A stretch of DNA of 45,959 nt from Saprospiraceae bacterium (GTDB lineage: Bacteria; Bacteroidota; Bacteroidia; Chitinophagales; Saprospiraceae): contig JAJCYI010000021.1 in assembly GCA_029263015.1 (NCBI GenBank), positions 1 to 45,959 of the forward strand, written 5' to 3'. The position numbers were made by a program, and so were the translations under genes. Shown here piece by piece: positions 33,868 to 41,863 of the stretch. The notes under the pieces are model-generated. The model searched no databases. It was not told where the DNA came from and saw nothing but the letters and a program-made list of their open reading frames with translations. How positions within the stretch are numbered: position 1 is the stretch's first letter; each line of letters starts with the position of its first letter.

Positions 33868-35454
33868 TCACATCTTGTTCGCCCCCGTGAAGATGCGATC
33901 CCAATTTATTCCGTTGAACATGTTCCCGTTTTTAGTAGAAAACCAAATAAACAGTGGTTTACCAACCACATGATTGGCAGGCACAAATCCCCAGACTCTA
34001 CTGTCTTCTGAATTGTGGCGGTTATCACCCATCATCCAATAATAGTCCATTTGAAAAGTATAGGAGGTCGCTTCGTCACCATTTATGTAAATCTTCCCGT
34101 CTTTTACAGCTAAATCATTTTCTTCATAATTGCGGATGACCCGCTCGTACAAGGCAATGTTCTCAGGGCTTATTTCAATACTTACGCCTTGCTTGGGAAT
34201 GTAAACTGGGCCATAATTATCGACTGTCCAACCTTGGGTAATGGAAGGGTCATGTGGAAAAAGGTGATCTGGCCCTTGATTGGGTGGCGAAAGAACTTCA
34301 ATAGAAACATTATCCCCCCAAGCTTTGATTTTTTCACGTTGGTCCTCATTGAGGAAATAGATGCCCTGCTGTTGGTAGCTTTCGTTAAGGTTGACGCCCA
34401 TCTCATCGAGCTTATCTGCGTTCACACCATTCGGAGAAATGATCCTGGTCAGGTGTTGCATTTTGGATGGATCTTTTGCGGCCTCACCATTGAGATATAC
34501 TTGTCTGTTGATGACTTGTAAACTATCGCCTGGCAACCCAATGCACCGTTTGATATAGTGGTCCATTTTGTCGATGGGCCGAACCACAAGGTCAGCCTTG
34601 CCTCTTTTAACCTCCCTTGCCCGGTTGTTAGAGATGGCTCCTCGCCTGTAATCGTTGATGCTCCACGTTCTTTCTGGAAAAACATAAACACTGTCTCCTT
34701 CAGGAAAATTGAAAACAACTGGATCGTATCTTTCGATATTGTCAATTGACGGGAATCTGTAAAATGGCAAGTTTGGCTTTGAAATGTAACTTTCTTTATT
34801 AACGCCTGGAATGCGGTTGTGTAAAAGCGGAAGCATCAAAACCGTTTTTGGTGTGCGGATGCCGTAATGCGCTTTGCTCACAAAAAGAAAGTCGCCAACT
34901 TTTAAAGAACCTTCCATGGAGGAAGTCGGAATCGTATAGGCCTCAATCAAAAACATCCTGATAAATGCAGCTGCGAACACAGCAAAGATGATTGCCTCCG
35001 CCCATTCCCTTCCCGCATCTTTTTTATATGGGTTGTTGCGGATGAGTTTTTTCAACTCCCTGGTATTATTGCTTTCTTGGGCTTCTGCAACTTTTGTAAA
35101 ATATTCTTTTTCCATCAATAAGGTAGGCCCAAGGTACTTGTCACCATTGTTTTTCCCGATCTTGAAAAAGATGATTGCAGGGTAAATGACTGCAAGTGCG
35201 CTATCCAAAAAGCTGTATTTGCCAAATGACCTGACCATGTCCACACACAAGCCAACAAATATGAAAATATTGACAATCGGCACCAACAACCAAGCTGCAT
35301 GTGCGCTGTTGCGACCGACCAATTTGCACATGATGATGAAATTCAGCCCAGGAACGAGTGCTTTCCATCCATCTTCTCCAGCTTTGTCAAACAACTTCAT
35401 CATGGTGATGCAGAACAGTAGATAGGCAATAATTAAATAGATCAGTATGGCCAT
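33868..35454 (-). CDS. lepB: Signal peptidase I, Bacteroidota long form
   Basis: The protein has 528 residues. It removes signal peptides from exported proteins at the inner membrane. The N-terminal 110 residues form extra helices with KAGEDGWKALVPGLNFI (DUF5684-like), a feature common in this phylum. The catalytic part follows helix 153-170: IPTSSMEGSLKVGDFLFVSK with nucleophile Ser179, and HYIKRCIGLPGDSLQV with general base Lys302. YYWMMGDNRHNSEDSRVWGFVP is the box E region. A large insertion separates the Lys motif and box E, also usual in Bacteroidota. Confidence 0.95.
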   Translation of the reverse strand: MAILIYLIIAYLLFCITMMKLFDKAGEDGWKALVPGLNFIIMCKLVGRNSAHAAWLLVPIVNIFIFVGLCVDMVRSFGKYSFLDSALAVIYPAIIFFKIGKNNGDKYLGPTLLMEKEYFTKVAEAQESNNTRELKKLIRNNPYKKDAGREWAEAIIFAVFAAAFIRMFLIEAYTIPTSSMEGSLKVGDFLFVSKAHYGIRTPKTVLMLPLLHNRIPGVNKESYISKPNLPFYRFPSIDNIERYDPVVFNFPEGDSVYVFPERTWSINDYRRGAISNNRAREVKRGKADLVVRPIDKMDHYIKRCIGLPGDSLQVINRQVYLNGEAAKDPSKMQHLTRIISPNGVNADKLDEMGVNLNESYQQQGIYFLNEDQREKIKAWGDNVSIEVLSPPNQGPDHLFPHDPSITQGWTVDNYGPVYIPKQGVSIEISPENIALYERVIRNYEENDLAVKDGKIYINGDEATSYTFQMDYYWMMGDNRHNSEDSRVWGFVPANHVVGKPLFIWFSTKNGNMFNGINWDRIFTGANKM

Positions 35455-35664
35455 TATAATAAGGATTGAAGGAATCAGGTTATGCTGAAATTAGAAATTA
35501 ATAAATTAAAATTTTTTAATCGACTGATTTTTAATTCATTATGTAATTTCTAAATTTTTCAAATTTTACATATTAAACAGAGTCTTGGCGACCGTGCTCT
35601 TTTGAAGTGGCAAATATAATTTAATTGGAAAATTTGCGCAGTTTGTAAGGATGAAAAATCAACA

Positions 35665-36024
35665 TCATTCGACGTAACCCTCGATGTATAGCTTTTCGCC
35701 TTTTTTCTGAGTGGAGAAATACACTGTAATCTTTTTTCTGAAATAGCCGGGTTTCTTCGCATCAAATTCGATTTGGATTTTACCTTCGGCATCTGGAGGA
35801 ATTACCTTTTCGTCCCAATCAGAAGCAGTACATGTGCAGTTCATGCGGACGTTGTCGATGGTCATAAGTTCGGCACCTGTATTTTTGAAACGGAAATCAA
35901 TGAATACAGGTTTGCCAATTGGTATGTCCCCAAAGTCATGGACAGTCGGACTAGTCCAATCTACATCAACATTGGATTGCGGAGGAAGCAAGAAAAATAC
36001 GGAAAATAAGATTTGTACTATCAT
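35665..36024 (-). CDS. DUF1573 Ig-like periplasmic protein
   Basis: The protein has 119 residues. A short hydrophobic N-terminus (MIVQILFSVFFLLPPQ) serves as a signal. The mature part matches DUF1573: VHDFGDIPIGKPVFIDFRFKNTGAELMTI, MNCTCTASDW, KIQIEFDAKKPGYFRKKITVYF. The CTC pattern is conserved in the family, which has an Ig-like fold of unknown role. It lies in a minus-strand run of genes toward lepB, with 210 bases between them. Confidence 0.85.
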   Translation of the reverse strand: MIVQILFSVFFLLPPQSNVDVDWTSPTVHDFGDIPIGKPVFIDFRFKNTGAELMTIDNVRMNCTCTASDWDEKVIPPDAEGKIQIEFDAKKPGYFRKKITVYFSTQKKGEKLYIEGYVE

Positions 36025-36099
36025 GGTGGGGATTGAGTTTCTGAGTTTTTATGTTGTTAAGTACCCAGAGCAAGGTCGAATCTCAAGAACTCACTAACA

Positions 36100-36531
36100 T
36101 TAAACGAGTATTTCCCAGGTATGGTCTGCAAGTAATTTGACAGTTGCCATGAAAGCTAGAGGATTGGTGCGGCCCCATTCAGTTGGTGCAATCATAGAAA
36201 GGATTTTTTCACCACTATCCCGTTCGTATAAGTGGTAAATGTGGCCGATGAGGGGTTTGAAATTCATTTGGCAAAGATAAATTTGTTCAGAAATTTCGAT
36301 CCGGTGTTGGATTGATTTTGCTTGTTCGACCAATAATGCAATTTGCTCTTTTATCTGGTCGAGCTGCATGTCCGTCTGTTCATACATGGCGGAAACTGCC
36401 AATCCTTTCACCCTTCCTTTATCAATGGGTTTGATAACCGCTCCACCAACCGTATGGGCATAAGGCAGGTTATTAGGCGAATCAGTTACCTTGTCTTCAT
36501 CAATTGGATTTATGAATACCTTTTCTTTCAT
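36100..36531 (-). CDS. DUF2452 protein
   Basis: The protein has 143 residues, is soluble and has no signal. The family pattern is clear: NPIDEDKVTDSPNNLPYAHTVG, GAVIKPIDKGRVKGLAVSAMYEQTDMQLDQI, RIEISEQIYLCQMNFKPLIGHIYHLYE, LSMIAPTEWGR, VKLLADHTWEIL. No biochemical role is known. It sits between DUF1573 and the coiled-coil protein on the same strand, with short gaps. Confidence 0.85.
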   Translation of the reverse strand: MKEKVFINPIDEDKVTDSPNNLPYAHTVGGAVIKPIDKGRVKGLAVSAMYEQTDMQLDQIKEQIALLVEQAKSIQHRIEISEQIYLCQMNFKPLIGHIYHLYERDSGEKILSMIAPTEWGRTNPLAFMATVKLLADHTWEILV

Positions 36532-36688
36532 TATGGTAGGAGGGAAATTAAGAAATTAGAAATTTCCAGAAGGCCATCGAGATAAAAATCATGGGAAAAA
36601 TATTGATCAGTTGTCAAATACATACAGAATTATTTTTCTTGCAGAATTTCTAATTTCTAATGTCTAATGTCTAATTTCCAATCCAACC

Positions 36689-37675
36689 TCATTTCAGATC
36701 AAAAGTACTTTTTCCAGCTAAATGGCCCTTGTTGTAGATTTCAACTTGGTATTTACCATTCTGGAAGTTGCCGACGTTTGGGTTCCAGTTAAAGCAGATT
36801 TCTGTTTCATCGTTATTGTAATCGTATTCCTTGATAGATGTATATCTGATTTCGTCCCCCGTACTTTTATCCACCAGGACACCAGATCCGAGGTCGTCTA
36901 TGGCCATTGTTTCGCCGATAGGGCTGATGATTCGGACAAAAAATTCTTCAACTCCGGGGTAGGTAACATTGTTCGCCTCGGTCGAAAAGCAGACACGGAG
37001 CTGGTCAACATTCTTGGCGTACCTTTTTTTAACCAACTTTCCATTGTTCCGTTTTTTCATTCCGGTGACCGATATTTCTTTTACATTAATAACCGATGCC
37101 AGAGTGACCTTGTCCGTCAGCCTGCTGTTCTCTTGGGTTAATTGAGATTTAGTAGTTGCCAAATCTTCATTTTCATTGGCAAGTTGATCGTTGATAGACC
37201 GTTCATTTTCAAGGGTTTGAGTGAGTTGATCGGTTTGAGTTGCCAGTAACTCATTTTCACCGCGTAAGTCATCATTCTCTGATTTGAGCAGCTCGGCCTG
37301 ACTAATATATTTCCTCACTTTAGCAGTTAGGTTTTTCACCTCGGCCCTGGCTCGGTCTAGATTGCCTTCGTTTGCGAGCAGGGCATTTATTTTCAAACGT
37401 TGCTGCCTCAGTTCTTCTTTTTGTTGATCGATGAGGGCATTCAAATCTTGATTACCGGTGCGCATTTCTTCCAATTCTGCCAAAGCCTCGTGGTATTGTT
37501 TTTCCAACTCAATCTTCAGTTTGTCCGCCTCTGCTATTTCAGATTTTTGCTTTACTATGATTTGGTCTTGACTGTATTTATTGAAAAGGAGGACAGCATT
37601 TACAGCCAGCAATGCAACCACAACAATTGCTGCAATTGCCAGGAGTCGTTGTTTGGAAGCTTCGGAAGTTACCAT
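36689..37675 (-). CDS. Membrane-anchored coiled-coil protein
   Basis: The protein has 328 residues. One helix near the N-terminus (LLAIAAIVVVALLAVNAVLLF, about 11-31) is followed by a long coiled coil (about 38-195; EIAEADKLKIELEKQYHEAL, then ELLKSENDDLRGENELL). A compact beta domain ends it (about 197-328; VNVKEISVTGMKKRNNGKLV, EICFNWNPNVGNFQNGKYQV). This plan recurs in Bacteroidota as an uncharacterised family; the beta domain probably lies in the periplasm. It is the first gene of the minus-strand run. Confidence 0.7.
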   Translation of the reverse strand: MVTSEASKQRLLAIAAIVVVALLAVNAVLLFNKYSQDQIIVKQKSEIAEADKLKIELEKQYHEALAELEEMRTGNQDLNALIDQQKEELRQQRLKINALLANEGNLDRARAEVKNLTAKVRKYISQAELLKSENDDLRGENELLATQTDQLTQTLENERSINDQLANENEDLATTKSQLTQENSRLTDKVTLASVINVKEISVTGMKKRNNGKLVKKRYAKNVDQLRVCFSTEANNVTYPGVEEFFVRIISPIGETMAIDDLGSGVLVDKSTGDEIRYTSIKEYDYNNDETEICFNWNPNVGNFQNGKYQVEIYNKGHLAGKSTFDLK

Positions 37676-38013
37676 ATTGAATGTATTTTAAGTAGTTGGA
37701 CATATTTATGTTGATATTTTGGCGAGTTTATTTTTAGTGAGGACAAGACAAAAAAATTAAGCATAGCCTTATGCTACGGTTCCTTTTTTTAACGCAGTCA
37801 TCGCTGAAAAAAAGCCGCCAAAAATGTTAAGATAAATTCGTCCGACTACTTAGATTACGCAAATTTACTTGATTATATGGAAAGCCTTTGGTCTTTTGTT
37901 GTTTCCCGCAGGCTTTCGGAATTTAATGCACCTGCATTCGTATTTCATCAACATAAACATTGGATTGTCATAACTTCGCCTCATGTACCACGCAGCTCAA
38001 TAAAACTTTGAAA

Positions 38014-38766
38014 ATGATAGACTCCATTGATCTCACCAAAATCCTGTTCCTCGATATAGAATGTGTTTCGGGAAAACCTACATACGATGACCTGGACGAA
38101 ACGTTCCAAGAATTGTGGGCACATAAATCCAAAGGCCTGCTTAGGCGGACCATCCCAGAACCAACTGGAGAGGACATCGCCAACAGCTATAATGAACGGG
38201 CCGGCATTTATGCAGAATTCGGAAAAATCGTTTGCATCTCTGTTGGATTCATAGCAAGGGACGCTGATAAAAAATTAGTCGTTAGGCTGAAATCTTTCGC
38301 TAATGACGACGAAGCTGTTTTACTGAAAGAATTCTGCCAATTGCTCAACCAGCATTTCAATAATCCGAATTTCCACTTTTTTTGTGGTCACAATATCAAG
38401 GAGTTCGACATCCCGTACATCTGTCGCCGGTTGGTTGTCAACCAATTGCCTTTCCCCGTGCTCTTGCAATTACATGGTAAAAAACCATGGGAAACCAAAT
38501 ACATGCTTGACACGCTTGAGCTTTGGAAGTTTGGAGATCATAAAAACTATACTTCGTTAAAATTGCTCGCTGCCACCCTCGGGTTTCCTTCTCCCAAAGA
38601 CGATATTGATGGCAGTGATGTGGGACGGGTTTATTGGGAGGAAAAAGATTTGGATCGGATTGCACTTTATTGCGAAAAGGATGTGCTGGCCACGGTGCAA
38701 TTGTTCCTCCGCTTCAGAAGATTGCCGATTTTGGAAGAAGGTCAGGTGATTCATATAGGGGAATAG
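38014..38766 (+). CDS. 3'-5' exonuclease, PolB-like DEDDy type
   Basis: The protein has 250 residues from the ATG at 38014; an upstream TTG-initiated extension to 37960 is unlikely because the family motif begins near the chosen start. Exo I is LFLDIECVSG (Asp14, Glu16), Exo II is FCGHNIKEFDIPYICRRL, and Exo III is LYCEKDVLATVQLF (Tyr and Asp). The pattern is that of the DNA_pol_B_exo2 family. It would trim single-stranded 3' ends in DNA repair. A possible -7 box, TAACTTCG, lies at 37971-37978. Confidence 0.88.
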   Translation: MIDSIDLTKILFLDIECVSGKPTYDDLDETFQELWAHKSKGLLRRTIPEPTGEDIANSYNERAGIYAEFGKIVCISVGFIARDADKKLVVRLKSFANDDEAVLLKEFCQLLNQHFNNPNFHFFCGHNIKEFDIPYICRRLVVNQLPFPVLLQLHGKKPWETKYMLDTLELWKFGDHKNYTSLKLLAATLGFPSPKDDIDGSDVGRVYWEEKDLDRIALYCEKDVLATVQLFLRFRRLPILEEGQVIHIGE

Positions 38767-38816
38767 GGGTCAGGAGTCTGATGAAGAAATAGACGGCTCC
38801 TGGTCGAATTCTATCC

Positions 38817-38846
38817 CAAACGATTCTTCCAAAAGGATGGGAATTT
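38817..38846. repeat. Left arm of a 30-bp inverted repeat around the hicBA segment
   Basis: The arm starts CAAACGATTCTTCCAAAAGG and ends ATGGGAATTT. Its inverse, with one mismatch, is at 40287-40316, about 1.5 kb away. The segment between holds a toxin-antitoxin pair and two gene remnants. The inner part (AAGGATGGGAATT and its like) also recalls the hairpin at 19333-19379. Confidence 0.75.
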
Positions 38847-38879
38847 AATTCCGTCCTTTACTTGCTGTGTAGCACCTGT

Positions 38880-39026
38880 ATACAGAACATCAAAGGCAGC
38901 TGCCGTATGTGTGGCTGCAAAGTGGCCGATCGGGTTACTTTCCTCGATAGGTATAAAAAAGTGGGCTGGAGGGAGTTTTTGGTAGATGCGGCTTGCAAGT
39001 TGAAAAAGTGGCCTGAGTATTTTTAG
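38880..39026 (+). pseudogene. Possible 3' remnant of a cysteine-rich protein gene
   Basis: An open frame without a start codon runs into TAG at 39024-39026. It encodes CIQNIKGSCRMCGCKVADRV, then TFLDRYKKVGWREFLVDAAC, then KLKKWPEYF. The CxxCGC and ACxLKKW patterns look like a genuine C-terminus rather than noise, but I cannot name the family. The frame continues upstream through the 30-bp repeat arm, so the 5' part has been replaced. Confidence 0.3.
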
Positions 39027-39256
39027 AGGGAATCCAATGTATCGAAAAACTCTTTCCAAGATTTACCAATCGTTCTGAGATTGTTCCTAATGTGAAATTC
39101 TGGAATATTTTTGTTACCTGACTGGATGATTACTGGCCGTATCATCCCCGCTTTTGACCATCTTTGGTGACTTCCTTTAGTGCCTCGGTGGGTGAGTCCC
39201 CAATGTTTTATCACTTTTATGAAGTTCCTGGTTTTTACAGATTGCTTGCTTCCCAT
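39023..39256 (-). CDS. hicA: HicA-type mRNA interferase toxin
   Basis: The protein has 77 residues. It carries the HicA double-stranded RNA-binding-like core: NFIKVIKHWGLTHRGTKGSH (catalytic His30 in GSHQRW), RPVIIQ, IPEFHIRNNLRTIGKSWKEF. HicA toxins cleave mRNA on ribosomes and are neutralised by HicB. The gene follows the HicB-like gene by 11 bases. Toxin-second order is less common than hicAB but well known. Confidence 0.85.
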   Translation of the reverse strand: MGSKQSVKTRNFIKVIKHWGLTHRGTKGSHQRWSKAGMIRPVIIQSGNKNIPEFHIRNNLRTIGKSWKEFFDTLDSL

Positions 39257-39267
39257 TTTAAGGGGGA

Positions 39268-39636
39268 TTAAGCGAAGGCATGTTGTTGATTGGAAACTTG
39301 GAACTTGTCTACTCCTTTCGAGGACATTATTTCCATAGGATCGTAAGAAGGTGGGTTGAATTTTTTTCTTAAAAGCTTTTGGTGTCTCCAGCCTAATTTA
39401 TGCAAGTCTTTTTCGATGGTGTTTTCCTCGTTCACATGGTCAACGTAAAGCATTAATGTTTCCTCCATCGCTTTATAGGCTTCTTTTTCATCATCGCCAT
39501 AAGCGTAGAGGTCTAAAGCAGGGGTAAACAAAACGAAAACATCTTCATCTTTATCCTCATATCCGAGGATAGTCAACCTAAATGCAGCCACTCGGCCATT
39601 TTTAATCTTGATCTCGTCTTTGAATTTTGAAGGCAT
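39268..39636 (-). CDS. hicB: HicB-like antitoxin
   Basis: The protein has 122 residues. The N-terminal part shows the partly degraded RNase H-like fold typical of HicB: VFVLFTPALDLYAYGDDEKEAYKAMEETLMLYVDHV. A linker and a charged C-terminus (HKLGWRHQKLLRKKFNPPSY, ending SNQQHAFA) replace a clear helix-turn-helix, as in other hicBA pairs of this phylum. It is the first gene of the pair and overlies its own promoter region at 39637 and above. Confidence 0.8.
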   Translation of the reverse strand: MPSKFKDEIKIKNGRVAAFRLTILGYEDKDEDVFVLFTPALDLYAYGDDEKEAYKAMEETLMLYVDHVNEENTIEKDLHKLGWRHQKLLRKKFNPPSYDPMEIMSSKGVDKFQVSNQQHAFA

Positions 39637-39799
39637 CTAACTATATGTTTTTCAATGGGTTGAGTAGAAAGGAATGTAATTATACTATTATATCGGATTG
39701 ACTGATGCAAAAATTGTGATAATTTTCTAATTCTTCAACATTTTTTCGACCTATTGTAATGCTATAACACAAAAATGACAGTCGGGGTTTTCATTTCCA

Positions 39800-39891
39800 G
39801 TTGTTTGCTAAACTGCAAACAACCGTTGTCTAAACAGACAACTGTTGCACCTCCCTACAAAAAAAAGCCCAACCTTTCAGCTGGGCTTTTT
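39800..39891. terminator. Hairpin group and bidirectional terminator
   Basis: The best element is A-tract GCCCA (39862-39871) pairing with TGGGC T-tract (39882-39891), which terminates transcription in both directions. It serves the antirepressor remnant on the minus strand. Two small hairpins lie beside it: GTTGTTTGC-TAAACT-GCAAACAAC (39800-39823) and GTTGTCT-AAAC-AGACAAC (39825-39842). The whole 274-base gap otherwise holds no gene. Confidence 0.7.
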
Positions 39892-39910
39892 CAATGATTG
39901 CAATTTGTAA

Positions 39911-40138
39911 TCAGTTCATCTTGTCAAAAATACTCATTTGTCGGTTGACCAAGTTTACATCCATTTTTTCCTCATTGGCCAATCTTTCCTCAAGCACATT
40001 GGTACGGATCGTAAGCGCTCCATGGAAATGCTCAAAAAGAATGTCGCAGCATTTAAGTTTATAGTTCAGTAATTTATCACTATCTGTTTTTACCGAAAAC
40101 AACCAACCATAAATGTATTTTTCAGGTAAACACACCAT
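39911..40138 (-). pseudogene. Truncated phage antirepressor (P22_AR_N-like) remnant
   Basis: The frame encodes 75 residues: CLPEKYIYGWLFSVKTDSDK, LLNYKLKCCDILFEHFHGAL, then an acidic helix and NRQMSIFDKMN. In phage antirepressor N-terminal domains this segment is preceded by about 80 more residues. Here the frame begins directly at MVCLPEKY, next to a perfect hairpin, so the front of the gene has been lost. It indicates an old phage-derived or mobile insertion within the inverted repeat. Confidence 0.6.
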
Positions 40139-40159
40139 TTTTCTAATCCGGTCATCGGC

Positions 40160-40191
40160 GGCAACTGTATGCTGTTCAGCATACAGTTGCC
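40160..40191. repeat. Perfect 15-bp stem with a two-base loop
   Basis: GGCAACTGTATGCTG (40160-40174) and CAGCATACAGTTGCC (40177-40191) pair fully around TT. It lies at the broken 5' end of the antirepressor remnant. No T-run follows. The element probably belongs to the dispersed palindrome class. Confidence 0.65.
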
Positions 40192-40286
40192 CTAATATTG
40201 CACCGATAAAAAATACAGGGCAAGCGTGACTTTTATTATAGCGAAACGGAGTGCATTTGCCAAATGACGATTTGGATGCCCTGTTA

Positions 40287-40316
40287 AAATTCCCACCCTT
40301 TTGGAAGAATCGTTTG
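40287..40316. repeat. Right arm of the 30-bp inverted repeat
   Basis: This is the inverse of 38817-38846 with one difference (C instead of T at 40295). It ends TTTTGGAAGAATCGTTTG. It lies just downstream of the phosphopantetheinyl transferase gene on the minus strand. Confidence 0.75.
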
Positions 40317-40370
40317 AGGTTTCTTTGAAATCGAATGTTACTTCTAATCTGACTCCTCTCCCCTGACTCC

Positions 40371-41018
40371 TTAAAACCGTTCTAGGCTGAATACCAAAAA
40401 ATATTCCCCTATTTTTTCATAGAACAATTCGTGCTCCATGTGAAAATCCCCTTTTGATACGATTCCAGTTGATTCTGTAATCAATTGGTAGTCAAAAGGT
40501 TTTGTAATAATGTGTTCCTTGAAGTCCAACTGTCGGCGTCCGTAACTTTTATATAGTGCTTCCTTGGCGCCCCAATAAAGATGCAAGTGTTCCAACCTAT
40601 TGTTTTCATCCAAACTTTCGAGTTCTTCGTCCCTCATGAATTTGTGGGCAATGGCATCGATCCGTGGCACAAATTTTTGAATGTCAATACCGGTAGTTTT
40701 ATTTGCAATAATCACGGCTGCAAATTCATGGGAATGTGAAAAGGACAAATCAAGGAGAGTGCCGTACAAGTGAGGTTTGCCAAATTCATCTTTTACCAAA
40801 GGGGTTCGGCCCCATTCAGGTTCATCGGAAAGCATGAGGTGGATGAGGTGGCGGCTGGCAAGCCACTCAACCCTCCGGCGTCCTTTTATTTTTTTTAGCT
40901 CTTCCTGTTCTATTGGCAATAAATCAAGTTTGGCCGAGAAATAACTTTCCGGTTCTTCCAGTTTCCAGATGCCCAACTGGTATCCATTGCCCCATCCTTT
41001 TTCAAACCAAAGTGCCAT
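40371..41018 (-). CDS. 4'-phosphopantetheinyl transferase superfamily protein
   Basis: The protein has 215 residues from the preferred start at 41018 (MALWFEKGWGNGYQLGIWKL); a further ATG at 41048 adds ten. It activates acyl or peptidyl carrier proteins by transferring phosphopantetheine from CoA. The motifs are LDLSFSHSHEFAAVIIA, TGIDIQ (metal-binding Asp) and LYWGAKEALYKSYGR (Trp-x-x-Lys-Glu). A domain duplication is hinted by the N-terminal RRRVEWLASRHLIHLML. The Sfp-like pattern suggests a secondary or fatty-acid carrier role. Confidence 0.85.
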   Translation of the reverse strand: MALWFEKGWGNGYQLGIWKLEEPESYFSAKLDLLPIEQEELKKIKGRRRVEWLASRHLIHLMLSDEPEWGRTPLVKDEFGKPHLYGTLLDLSFSHSHEFAAVIIANKTTGIDIQKFVPRIDAIAHKFMRDEELESLDENNRLEHLHLYWGAKEALYKSYGRRQLDFKEHIITKPFDYQLITESTGIVSKGDFHMEHELFYEKIGEYFLVFSLERF

Positions 41019-41090
41019 AAATTTGAACTGGTTATTTCTAAGTAACAAAGCCTACTTATTTGGGTATTTTGAGAATATCTTTTTCCACTA

Positions 41091-41110
41091 CCTGCCTGCC
41101 GGCAGGCAGG
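41091..41110. repeat. 20-bp perfect palindrome (REP-like)
   Basis: CCTGCCTGCC followed by its complement GGCAGGCAGG, extended to 22 bases by flanking A and T. Such units occur in many Bacteroidota genomes as dispersed palindromes. It lies 72 bases upstream of the phosphopantetheinyl transferase start. Confidence 0.75.
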
Positions 41111-41168
41111 TTTTCCTCGAAAAAATAAGTCCGTAACTTGGCTATGCACTGATCTTTTCAAGAAAATT

Positions 41169-41222
41169 ATCGAAAAAATCTTACCCTCAAAATTTACCCA
41201 AACAATTAACCTTAGTTATTTA
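41169..41222. repeat. Copy 1 of a 54-base direct repeat
   Basis: The stretch from ATCGAAAAAATCTTACCCTC to TTAACCTTAGTTATTTAC recurs at 45551-45604 with only a few differences. Both copies precede short units and end in a promoter-like TTAACCTTnGTT. It could be a duplicated promoter block. Confidence 0.55.
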
Positions 41223-41239
41223 CCTTGTTCCCTATTGGA

Positions 41240-41383
41240 ATGCCAAAAGAACGAAAATACCTTTTACCGAAAAAGGGGGAGACCTTTTCGAAAGGTTTCA
41301 CCTTTGGGAAATTGAAGACCAAAAATAAAAAAACCGACAGCAACATAACGGCTAAGAGAGTCTGGGTAATCACTTTTAATTAA
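41240..41383 (+). CDS. Possible 47-residue basic peptide
   Basis: The frame begins ATG at 41240 and ends TAA at 41381-41383. It encodes a very basic peptide (MPKERKYLLPKKGETFSKGF, then TFGKLKTKNKKTDSNITAKR). It lies 18 bases after the promoter-like repeat copy. No family is known. It may be a chance frame in an 815-base gap; the next 480 bases up to meaB contain no supported gene. Confidence 0.25.
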   Translation: MPKERKYLLPKKGETFSKGFTFGKLKTKNKKTDSNITAKRVWVITFN

Positions 41384-41553
41384 CCATTTTTTGCCGATGC
41401 TTGCTGCCGGGGACGTTGAAAAAGGTATTTGGTAAATTGTTTTCTGGGCCGAGGCCTCCATGTTTTAGAAGAGCGTGTTTTGGATTATTATTAAGGATGA
41501 TGTTTACACAATCCCCAATCTTATTACATAGCTTTAGATTTCTGTTTGAAAAA

Positions 41554-41580
41554 GTAGCACGGCCCAAAAGACCGTGCTAC
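41554..41580. repeat. 9-bp hairpin in the gap before meaB
   Basis: GTAGCACGG (41554-41562) pairs with CCGTGCTAC (41572-41580) around a 9-base loop. There is no T-run. The stretch from 41581 to 41863 holds no further structure I can support beyond an AT-rich promoter-like region before the meaB ATG. Confidence 0.5.
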
Positions 41581-41863
41581 GTGAATGAAAAAAGTATTGC
41601 CTGTTCACAGGGACAAAGAAAAGGAGAGGGCTATTTTTAAGCAACTTTAGTGCATAGCCAAACTGGTGGTTTAATTTGAATTTAACCTCTTTGGGAGTTA
41701 ATGGGGCAACTGTTAATTTCTAAAAGATTATTTAAGTTGTTGAAATGCAGCGTGTTGTAAATAATGTTAAAATAGTAATTTGTTGTAGTTAAATTCCTTT
41801 AACAGTTTTTCTGCCGAGTTTTCTGGCGCCTTGTGCCTAAATTATCGCTTTACAATAATCTAA

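Noticed and set aside
38811-39059. 82-residue minus-strand frame overlapping hicA and the repeat arm
   Set aside because: It runs through the inverted repeat and overlaps the hicA end; the plus-strand frame with CxxCGC looks more like real protein.
41401-41640. 79-residue plus-strand frame before meaB
   Set aside because: It starts at TTG, crosses a palindromic repeat, has no ribosome-binding context and no recognisable motif.
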